Source of the DNA: Deltaproteobacteria bacterium
Lineage (GTDB): Bacteria; Myxococcota_A; Polyangia; DRWM01; JAAZOP01
DNA: 41,965 bases
Direction: 5' to 3'
Assembly: GCA_016930215.1 (NCBI GenBank)
Contig: JAFGHH010000111.1
Coordinates: 1-41,965, forward strand
The translations under genes were made by a program, and so were the position numbers. This document shows positions 35,357 through 41,965 of the stretch, in pieces (the stretch's first letter is position 1; every line of letters begins with the position of its first letter). The notes under the pieces were generated by a model. The model had not been told where the DNA came from. It saw only the letters and a list, made by a program, of their open reading frames with translations, and did no database searches.

Positions 35357-36976
35357 ATGAGTACGAATCGAGGACGGTCCTTGTCGGAGCGGCTCGATTG
35401 CGACGGCCCGGAGTCGGCCGTGCGGCGGGCACGGGAGTTGGGGGGCGACGCTCCGGAGATCGCCCGCGACTTCGTGACCCTCCACGAGAAGTTCGGCTCG
35501 CTCCGGACCCTCGGGCAGCCCGCCGACGCACCGCCGGACGCCGTCGACGAAGTCGTGTCCAAGCTCGTGGAACGCGTGGCCGCCGCGGGGGAGGGCGACG
35601 AGGTGTCCGCCTGGCGCCGACCGGCGTTTCCGCAGACCGAGGAGGAGACCAAGGCGATGGGTGACGAAGAGACGACCGGACAGCCGGGAGGGGAGTCGAA
35701 GGAGTCTTCCTCTGAGCCGTCCGCCGCTGCGGCCGAGGGAGCGGCGCCGGCCGCCGCTCCCGCCGTCAAGCGGGCCAAGGAGGCCGCCCCGACCGACTCC
35801 GGAGTCGTCAATCTCAAGGCCCTGGCCGAGGACTACTACAAGGCCAAGGCCGCGCGCGCCGAGGTCGTGGCGAAGCCCGCCGCCGGCGCCGCCGCCGCGG
35901 GCACGGCTGCCGTCCCGCCCGAGCGTCGACGCGCGATGGGACCGCTGCTGGCCATCGCGGCCGGCCTGGTCGCCGTGTTCGGCGTCGTCTTGTACCTCTT
36001 TCTGCGCGGCCACACCGAGGACGAGCGGACCAAGGCGCCGCCCGCCGGCCCCCTGGTCGCCAGTGGCCCCGCCCTGATGGCCGACGAGTCCAAGCTGCCG
36101 CCGCCGCAGCTCGAGGCGCCGCCTCCCAACGCCACCGCCGAGGAGCTCGAGCGGTATCGGCTGGAGGTCGAGCAGCTGAAGCTGCAGCTCGCCGAGCAGC
36201 AGGAAGCCGAGGCGACTTCCGAGCCGGTGGCGGTCGCGCCGGAGGCGCCGGCGGAAGCCGCGCCGACGGCAGCGCCCGCGGAGTCGACGGCCGGCCCGAC
36301 GACTCCCCGCCGGACGACGGGCGGGAGTTCGGGCTCCCCCGGCGGAACGTCGCGGCCTTCGACCACCGGCGGGACCGGCACCACGAGCGCGGCGGCGTCG
36401 GGCGGCACGCAGCCCGAGGCGCCGGTGGCGAATCCGCTGATCAACATGCTCGGCGGCCGGACGCCCTCCGAGACCACCTCCGGCACCGGCACCAGCAGCG
36501 GCTCGACGACGCCCGCTTCCGGCAGCACGGCGACCGGCGACACGGCGACCGGCGACACGCGGCTGGCCGGCAGCTTGACCGACCTCGGGCTCACGGCTCC
36601 GCCGCGCGAGACGACCACCCCGTCCACCCCGACCGCCACCACCCCGGCCGCGCCGGCCGCGGTTGCTCCTCCTCCTCCTCCTCCGCCGCCGGAGGAGACG
36701 CTGCCGGAGACGCTGGGCCGCCCGGAGATCCGGCGCGGTACCGACCAGGTGAAGAGCTCGGTCCTGCGCTGCGGCGAGGGCCAGACCGGCACGATCACCG
36801 TCGAGTTCACGGTCAACGGCAACGACGGCTCGGTGAACGGCACGCGGGTCACCGGCGAGTTCGGCGGGACGGCCGTGGGGGCGTGCGCCGAGTCCGCGGC
36901 GCGGAGCGCCAGCTTCGCCCGCTTCCGCCGCTCGACCTTCACCTTCACCTTCCCGTTCGTCCTCCCGGTCCAGTAG
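35357..36976 (+). CDS. Single-pass membrane protein with AgmX/PglI-like C-terminal domain (possible sigma regulator)
   Basis: 539 residues from ATG 35357, after GGGAGGAA. The cytoplasmic N-terminus (1 to about 100, short helices) is followed by an Ala/Glu-rich linker and a transmembrane helix (about 195-217). Outside the membrane lie a coiled-coil-like segment (LERYRLEVEQLKLQLAEQ) and a Thr/Ser/Pro/Gly-rich linker with a 15-base tandem repeat (36526-36555). The C-terminal domain (about 460-539) has paired Cys and resembles the AgmX/PglI gliding-motility C-terminal domain. Its place just after an ECF sigma gene suggests an anti-sigma or sensor role, but no zinc-binding anti-sigma motif (HxxxCxxC) is seen. 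Its 3' end overlaps the convergent channel gene by 32 bases. Confidence 0.85.
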   Translation: MSTNRGRSLSERLDCDGPESAVRRARELGGDAPEIARDFVTLHEKFGSLRTLGQPADAPPDAVDEVVSKLVERVAAAGEGDEVSAWRRPAFPQTEEETKAMGDEETTGQPGGESKESSSEPSAAAAEGAAPAAAPAVKRAKEAAPTDSGVVNLKALAEDYYKAKAARAEVVAKPAAGAAAAGTAAVPPERRRAMGPLLAIAAGLVAVFGVVLYLFLRGHTEDERTKAPPAGPLVASGPALMADESKLPPPQLEAPPPNATAEELERYRLEVEQLKLQLAEQQEAEATSEPVAVAPEAPAEAAPTAAPAESTAGPTTPRRTTGGSSGSPGGTSRPSTTGGTGTTSAAASGGTQPEAPVANPLINMLGGRTPSETTSGTGTSSGSTTPASGSTATGDTATGDTRLAGSLTDLGLTAPPRETTTPSTPTATTPAAPAAVAPPPPPPPPEETLPETLGRPEIRRGTDQVKSSVLRCGEGQTGTITVEFTVNGNDGSVNGTRVTGEFGGTAVGACAESAARSASFARFRRSTFTFTFPFVLPVQ

Positions 36977-39599
36977 TCGGTTCGCGCAGCCGGGCGGAGT
37001 TCGCGACGGCGTAGACCGCCCGGATCTCGTCCAGCCGCGGCCGCTCTGCCGGCTCGGGATTGACCGTCACGCTCCAGCGACCCTCGCGCTCGAGCGCCCA
37101 GCCGACGGCGGTGATCGAGCCCGGCCCGCGGCGGGCCAGGGCCGCCAGCAGGTCGCCGAACGAGACGCGATCGGCGGACGGCTCCGTGCCCGGCGCGGGC
37201 GCGAGGCGCACGAATTCGTCGCCGCGCTCCGCCAGCAGCTGCTCCAGCACCGGGATGATGCCGGGGGTGAGCATCGCATGCGCCAGCAGGTGCGACCGCA
37301 CCTGCTCGGCGGCCAACACCGAGATCGGCGGCGCGGAGCCCGGCCGGGCGTGCGCGTGCACCGCGCGCGCCAGCAGCCCGGCGCGGCTCTCGCTCTCGAG
37401 CTGCACGACCACGCGGCAGCGGTCCAGCCGGGTCGCCTCGTCCGCGATGCGCAGGACGCGGGCCGTCGTGCAGTCGTCGCCGGCCGGGGCGGCCGGGTGC
37501 GAGAGGAACGCCACCCGGTCGAAGCGCTCCAGGTCGCCGCGCTCGACCACGTGGGCGGCGGCGTCCAACCGACCCTCGGCCCCGTGCAGCGAGATGCCGC
37601 CCTGGCGACCGTCGGCCAGGGTCAGGCGCAGCGGGCCCGTGCCGTCCCGTCGCAGGGTCGCGTCGGGCGCCGCGCTGCGCAGGCTCTCGCGCAGCCCCGC
37701 CGCCAGCTCCTCGACGGTCGTCGTCGTCTCCGGCAGCAGCTCGACTTCGATCCCCGGCACGAACCGGACCAGCTCCGCGAGCAGTGCGGGCAGGGAGGGG
37801 TGGCTGCCGACCAGCAGCACGCGTCGCAGGTCGTGCCCGGCCAGTTCCAGCGTCTCGGCGAGCCGCACGGCGGGAGCGGAGGGCTCGGGGTCCGGCTCGT
37901 CGAGACGCCCGGCGGCGAGCTGGCGGGCCCAGTCGCGGGCCAGGTGCTCGTTGAGCGCCAGGACGACAAGGCCGGCGACGCGGTCGGCCGGGGGGCGCGG
38001 TGCGCCCGGCCCGAGCCCGAGTTGCGCGGTACAGTTCCAGGTCCGGCGGAGCGGGCTGGCGCCGCGCGGCGGGGCGGCGCCGGGACGGGCGACCAACAGG
38101 CCCAGCGGCACCACGCGGTGGTCGCGCCACGACCGTGCGAGCGGCAGCTCGGCGGACAGTCCGGGCGCACGGCCCGCCGCCCGCCGCCCCGGGTCCTCCC
38201 CGGTCAGCCGCACCCAGAGCGTCTGTCCGGCGGTGGCGAGCACCTGGTCGTAGATCGGGTCGAGGCCCGGGTCGAGCACGTGGGTCGCGAGGAAGCGGCC
38301 GAGCAGCGACTCCATGTCGAGCACCGCGCAGCCGATGCCCGCCTCGTGCAGCCGGTCCCGGATCGGCCGCGCGGCGGGCAGGCTCGCCGTCGCGCGCAGC
38401 TCGAGGAACAGATCGCGCGGGACGGGACCGCCGAGCCGGGTGGCGTCCTCCACGGCGGCGCGGACGAGCGCCTCGCTGACCGCGAGCGCGCTGGACAGGC
38501 AGCGCGCGTCGCCCGCGGGGTCGACGTCGTCCGGAACCAGCGTCACACAGCGGGCCTGGTCCGCGGCGACCAGCGTCGCGCCGCGGTCGTCGACCAGCGC
38601 CGTGGGGCGGTAACTGACGCCGCGCAGGTCGGCGTCGAGCAGGAACGTCGGCGGCTCGGGGTCGGCACCCGCCAGCACGATCCGACGACCGCCCAGCCAG
38701 CGCCGGATCCGCCGGGCGGGCGAGCGGAATCCGCCTTCGTGTCCCGGGCGCTCGCGCACGTTCCGCGGCTCCAGCCGGCGCAGGTCGCGCAGGATGCGCC
38801 GGGCCGCACCCGGCGGCGCTCCCAGCACCAGGTGTCCCTCGAGGTCGAGCGGGCGGTGTCGGGCGGCCACCACCAGCGCCCCCACGACGTTGGTTCCCAG
38901 GCCGATCACGAACGCCATCAGGAAGATGCCGGTCAGCGTCAGCAGCACCGAGGCGACCACCGTCGCCGGGTGGTCGTGCAGCGTGCGCACGATGTTGTCG
39001 GCGCTCTCCATCTGCAGGAACGACCACCAGAATGCCTCGACGACGTCCCCGCGGTGCAGCGGACTCTCCGGGTTGGCGTACAGCAGCAGCGCCGCCGAGA
39101 CGAACGACAGGGTCGCCACGGTCAGCAGCAGCAGCACGAGCTGGCCCAGGCGCTCCCGGCGCGTCACGACGACCCACAGGTCGTGCAGCAGGTCCGCCGC
39201 GTAGCGCACCACGATCGCCAGCCGGGCCAGGCGTGCCAGCCGCAACAGCCGCCCGGACTCGCACAGGTGCCACAGCGGCACGAACGACACCACCGCGAGC
39301 AGGTCGAACGCCAGGAGCAGCGGCTCCCACGGCCGGCGCTCCCGGTCGTGCACCGGCTCGCCCCTCGCGCTGCGCCGGCGGATCGAGCGCCGGCGGGCGA
39401 CGAACAGCCGCAGCCGCAGCAGGAACTCCACGCCGAACACCGGCAGGAACAGCACCCCGTGCAGCCACGGCCGGTCGAGCGCGGGGAGCAGCGAGAGCGC
39501 GATCAGCAGCACGACCAGCGCCTTGACGCCGGTCGATTCGAGCAGCCGTTCGATCCACTGGTCGCCGACCGACAGGCCGGCCGTGGGGCTAGGGGGCAT
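36945..39599 (-). CDS. CASTOR/POLLUX-like ion channel with RCK-type cytoplasmic domains
   Basis: 884 residues from ATG 39599. Transmembrane segments lie at about 24-42, 45-62, 92-112, 151-174 and 212-240, with an Arg-rich S4-like stretch (RLLRLARLARLAIVVRYA, 117-134). The pore region (about 188-206, EAFWWSFLQMESADNIVRT) lacks the TVGYG potassium filter; its SADN resembles the ADAGN-type filter of CASTOR/POLLUX channels. The long C-terminus contains two TrkA-N/RCK-like regions (HLVLGAPPGAARRILRDLRR and VLLVGSHPSLPALLAEL), which in related channels bind nucleotides or ions and gate the pore. It is the last gene of the unit and overlaps the SctJ gene by 11 bases. Ion selectivity cannot be derived from sequence alone. 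Confidence 0.8.
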   Translation of the reverse strand: MPPSPTAGLSVGDQWIERLLESTGVKALVVLLIALSLLPALDRPWLHGVLFLPVFGVEFLLRLRLFVARRRSIRRRSARGEPVHDRERRPWEPLLLAFDLLAVVSFVPLWHLCESGRLLRLARLARLAIVVRYAADLLHDLWVVVTRRERLGQLVLLLLTVATLSFVSAALLLYANPESPLHRGDVVEAFWWSFLQMESADNIVRTLHDHPATVVASVLLTLTGIFLMAFVIGLGTNVVGALVVAARHRPLDLEGHLVLGAPPGAARRILRDLRRLEPRNVRERPGHEGGFRSPARRIRRWLGGRRIVLAGADPEPPTFLLDADLRGVSYRPTALVDDRGATLVAADQARCVTLVPDDVDPAGDARCLSSALAVSEALVRAAVEDATRLGGPVPRDLFLELRATASLPAARPIRDRLHEAGIGCAVLDMESLLGRFLATHVLDPGLDPIYDQVLATAGQTLWVRLTGEDPGRRAAGRAPGLSAELPLARSWRDHRVVPLGLLVARPGAAPPRGASPLRRTWNCTAQLGLGPGAPRPPADRVAGLVVLALNEHLARDWARQLAAGRLDEPDPEPSAPAVRLAETLELAGHDLRRVLLVGSHPSLPALLAELVRFVPGIEVELLPETTTTVEELAAGLRESLRSAAPDATLRRDGTGPLRLTLADGRQGGISLHGAEGRLDAAAHVVERGDLERFDRVAFLSHPAAPAGDDCTTARVLRIADEATRLDRCRVVVQLESESRAGLLARAVHAHARPGSAPPISVLAAEQVRSHLLAHAMLTPGIIPVLEQLLAERGDEFVRLAPAPGTEPSADRVSFGDLLAALARRGPGSITAVGWALEREGRWSVTVNPEPAERPRLDEIRAVYAVANSARLREPTTGPGGRTGR

Positions 39600-40386
39600 G
39601 GCGGCGGGCCCGGCGGAGGGCCAGGCGGCTCCAGACCAACAGCGCCGCCAGCGCGGCGATCGCGATCAGGCCGCCGACGATCAGTGCCAGCAGCGGCCCG
39701 TGGCTCCCCGCCCGCACCTCGAACGGCCCCAACGGCTGCCAGCCGTCCGCGGCGGGCCGCGGCACCGCGACCGCCAGCAGCACCACTTCCACGGCCTCCG
39801 GCGCCAGCCCGTCGACCGCTCCCACCACCAGTCGCCGGACGTCGGCCGCGGCCGGCGCCGCCGCGTCCGCCCGGTGGCGCACCAACACCGACGCCCGCGG
39901 CGGTCGGACCTCGGCGTCCGGGGCGAACGCCGGGTCTTCCCCGAGCGGGAAGGCGACGTGCACGCGGGCCTCGAGCACGCCGTCGATCGATTCCAGGCTC
40001 TGCTCCACGTCGAGCGACACGGCGGCGGCGAGCCGTGCGCGCTCCTCGGCGGGGGAGGCGACCAGGCCGCCCGCGGCGGCGAGGGTCGCGGCTCCGGCGC
40101 GCGGGGCCCGCGGCAGGCCGTAGGCTGCCAGGATCGCGCGCGCCTGCGGGGCATCCGCCCCCTCGACCCGCAGCTCGTACGACGACTCGCGACCGCGCTG
40201 CGTCGCCTCCAGCCGCGCGGGCACGCCGTGGCGCTCCAGCGCCCCCGCGGCGCGGCTCGCCTCCGCCTCGCGGCCGGTCCGCAGCACCGTCTCGGAGCAG
40301 CCCGCGGCTACCGCAGAAGCCGCTGCGAGCAGGGCGAGAGCGGCGACGCGAGCGCCGAACGGACGCCTCCCCCCGGCGCGCGTCAC
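39589..40386 (-). CDS. sctJ: SctJ/YscJ-type secretion-ring lipoprotein
   Basis: 265 residues from GTG 40386, which overlaps the kinase stop (GTGA). Lipobox AAGC, then the SctJ/FliF-family ring-building domains: residues about 30-90 (REAEASRAAGALERHGVPARL...ARAILAAYGLP) and about 95-200 (GGLVASPAEERARLAAAVSLDVEQSLESIDGVLEARVHVAFP cut here only in words: SPAEERAR, IDGVLEARVHV). A C-terminal transmembrane helix lies at about 232-256. In type III secretion SctJ forms the inner-membrane ring with SctD. No other secretion component is in the window, so either this belongs to a split or degenerate system, or the ring protein has a new role with the channel. Length matches the family. Confidence 0.85.
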   Translation of the reverse strand: MTRAGGRRPFGARVAALALLAAASAVAAGCSETVLRTGREAEASRAAGALERHGVPARLEATQRGRESSYELRVEGADAPQARAILAAYGLPRAPRAGAATLAAAGGLVASPAEERARLAAAVSLDVEQSLESIDGVLEARVHVAFPLGEDPAFAPDAEVRPPRASVLVRHRADAAAPAAADVRRLVVGAVDGLAPEAVEVVLLAVAVPRPAADGWQPLGPFEVRAGSHGPLLALIVGGLIAIAALAALLVWSRLALRRARRHAP

Positions 40387-41965
40387 CGGACGACCTCCAT
40401 CGAGAATTGGGAGCGCATCTGGCCGTAGGCCTGGCTGTCGAAGTGCACGGAGGAGAGCACTCCCTGGATGCAGTTCTCGAGCGCGCTGGAGTGGCCGGGC
40501 ACGCGGGCCGCCACCACGTCGTGGCCGCGGATCAGCATCTCGATGCTGATCTGGCCGGACATCCCCGGGTTGCGGCCCATCTCGGCCCGCACGCAGGAGA
40601 ACAGGGCGCCCTGCTTGGAGCGCATCTTGGCGTTGATCTCGCGGGCGGTGAGGATCGGCGCGCTGTCGCCGGAGCCCAGGTCGAGGTCGCCGCCCGCGTT
40701 CCAGGCCGAATCCCAGTCCTGCATCCCGCCGGGGCGGCGGGAGCCGGACCCGGGGCGACGCGAGCCGGGACGGCGCTTCTTCTTCTGCTCCACGGTCGGC
40801 GGCGGCTGCGTCTCGAGCGAGGCCTCGGTGAACTTGGCCTGCACGCCATCGACCTGGAGCGGGCCGCCGCCGGCCACCTGCTGGTCCTCGGTGACCTGCT
40901 TCGTGCTGCTGCCGGTCGTGCGCAGGCCGTAGTACAGGCCGACGGCCGTGCCGGCCACCGCGACCGCGATGCCGAGCGCGATCGCCACCTTCGCCGCCAG
41001 CCCCATCCGCTCGACCCGCACCGAGCGTTTGAGCGCTTCCTGCTCCTCGTGCAGCTTCTTCTTGACCTTGTACTTCTCCAGGAACGGCTTGAACGGCTCG
41101 ACCTGCTTGAGCTTGCAGCGCACGCCGGTCTCGAGGTTGGTGACGTTGTGGTCGGCCAGCGCGCTCCCCTTGAGGATCATCTCGGCCAGCTCGCGGTCGC
41201 GGAACGGGCCGTGGTCGAGCTTGTCCTTCTGCAGCATCCAGCGCTCGACGTCGTCGGCGTCGAGTGACGACAGGACGGACCCGAAGTCGACCGAGGAGGC
41301 GCGACCGGTGATCGGCAGCGCCGGGATCGGTGCGGCCGCCGCCGCGGCCTCCGGCTTGCGGAACTCCTCGTCGACCGACACGCGGCTGCCGCGGGCCGGG
41401 ACGGAGCTCTGGCGTCCCGAGGCGGCGGCGGCCCGCAGCAGCGCGCCGGCGCCGCCCTCGGCCGCGGGCACCGGCCCGACGGCGATGGCGCCGCCCGAGA
41501 TCCGCCCGGCGGCCGGGACGCGGGCCGGCGTCGTGCCGGGCACGGGCGGCGGAGCGGCCGGGACGCGGGCCGGGGTCACGGCCGGCGACGGGGCCGGCTC
41601 GGCGACGGCGGGACCGCCGAGGTCGATCTCGACGTCGAGCCGCAGGTCGTCGTCGGCGGGCTGGATCTCGCCCAGCTTCTGCAGCTCCGCCGACAGCGCC
41701 TCCTCGAACTCCCGGGCCGAGCCGTACCGCAGGGCCGGGTCGTGGTTGAGCGCCCGTTCGAGCACGGCGCGCACCGCCGGCGGCGCCTGCTCGCCGAGCG
41801 CCGCGGGGTTGGGCACGATGCCGGGCCGCGGCTTGCCGCCGAGCAATTCGAAGAGCACCACGGCCAGCGAGAACACGTCCGCGCGAGCCGTGAGCTTGAC
41901 GCCCCGGCCTCCCCGCGCCTCGGGCGGCAGGTAGGCCAACAGGTAGGTGCGCATCTCCGCGGACA
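40383..41965 (-). CDS. Ser/Thr protein kinase 3 with GYF-like and AgmX-like domains (N-terminus outside window)
   Basis: The frame runs off the right edge; 526 residues are visible, starting in the activation segment. LPPEAR (subdomain VIII) and DVFSLAVVLFELLGG (subdomain IX) mark it as a Hanks kinase; catalytic residues lie outside. A Pro/Ala-rich linker follows, then a GYF_2-like segment (MLQKDKLDHGPFRDRELAEM), a transmembrane helix (AAKVAIALGIAVAVAGTAVG) and a basic KKKRRPG stretch. A C-terminal domain with two Cys (LFSCVRAEMG...ALENCIQGVLSSV) resembles the AgmX/PglI tail of the 35357 protein. The ATG at 41954 is internal, not a start. Coupled to SctJ by GTGA overlap. Kinase, ring protein and channel form one operon. 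Confidence 0.88.
   Translation of the reverse strand, partial: SAEMRTYLLAYLPPEARGGRGVKLTARADVFSLAVVLFELLGGKPRPGIVPNPAALGEQAPPAVRAVLERALNHDPALRYGSAREFEEALSAELQKLGEIQPADDDLRLDVEIDLGGPAVAEPAPSPAVTPARVPAAPPPVPGTTPARVPAAGRISGGAIAVGPVPAAEGGAGALLRAAAASGRQSSVPARGSRVSVDEEFRKPEAAAAAAPIPALPITGRASSVDFGSVLSSLDADDVERWMLQKDKLDHGPFRDRELAEMILKGSALADHNVTNLETGVRCKLKQVEPFKPFLEKYKVKKKLHEEQEALKRSVRVERMGLAAKVAIALGIAVAVAGTAVGLYYGLRTTGSSTKQVTEDQQVAGGGPLQVDGVQAKFTEASLETQPPPTVEQKKKRRPGSRRPGSGSRRPGGMQDWDSAWNAGGDLDLGSGDSAPILTAREINAKMRSKQGALFSCVRAEMGRNPGMSGQISIEMLIRGHDVVAARVPGHSSALENCIQGVLSSVHFDSQAYGQMRSQFSMEVVR

Noticed and set aside
37278-41267. Long plus-strand open frame opposite the channel and SctJ genes
   Set aside because: Low-complexity Arg/Gln/His-rich translation; the opposite strand holds well-conserved families.

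Overview
The window is high-GC DNA with a strong G/C preference at third codon positions. It is packed with genes that typify Myxococcota (former Deltaproteobacteria): two complete and one partial Ser/Thr kinases with membrane tails, AgmX/PglI-type C-terminal domains, DUF4215 and MopE-type Cys-rich lipoproteins, FG-GAP/VCBS proteins, thrombospondin type 3 repeats and PEGA/TPR proteins. No phage, insertion sequence, CRISPR array or rRNA is visible. The assignment to Myxococcota is inference from gene content. No gene-free stretch reaches 300 bases.

Layout. (1) 1-4060, minus strand: an apparent operon of an extended SDR with an unusual C-terminal domain, a VCBS-repeat lipoprotein and an outer-membrane-like protein cut by the window edge. 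(2) 4132-10839, minus: a very large lipoprotein amidohydrolase (catalytic domain, thrombospondin 3 repeats, OB-like and lamin-tail domains) and a gingipain-type (C25) lipoprotein peptidase. (3) 11082-14330: a Gly-rich lipoprotein interrupted by an in-frame TGA, converging on a von Willebrand A lipoprotein. (4) 14473-22754: two translationally coupled radical SAM enzymes, a Ser/Thr kinase, and three Cys-rich lipoproteins, two of which share a homologous C-terminal domain and near-identical promoters. (5) 22758-26795: a giant IPT/TIG-like lipoprotein that seems to start at ACG.

(6) 26837-31057 is more house-keeping: a small zinc-ribbon protein; an epimerase, yicC and gmk run; and a convergent trxB plus cyclic-nucleotide-binding protein pair. 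(7) 31204-34490: a zinc-ribbon Ser/Thr kinase, a PilZ plus TPR/PEGA operon, and tRNA-Arg(CCG) behind a very good promoter. (8) 34726-36976: an ECF sigma factor followed by a single-pass membrane protein that may be its partner. (9) 36945-41965, minus: a coupled operon of a Ser/Thr kinase (partial), a SctJ/YscJ ring lipoprotein and a CASTOR/POLLUX-like channel with RCK-type domains.

Taken together, about ten predicted lipoproteins lie in 2.4-26.8 kb and again at 40 kb. Many have an acidic Asp/Ala/Gly tether after the lipid-modified Cys. This makes the left half look like a cell-surface lipoprotein island, with kinases and radical SAM enzymes set among its members. The best candidates for undescribed biology are the radical SAM pair and its Cys-rich neighbours, and the kinase-SctJ-channel operon. 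Both are read from sequence and context only.
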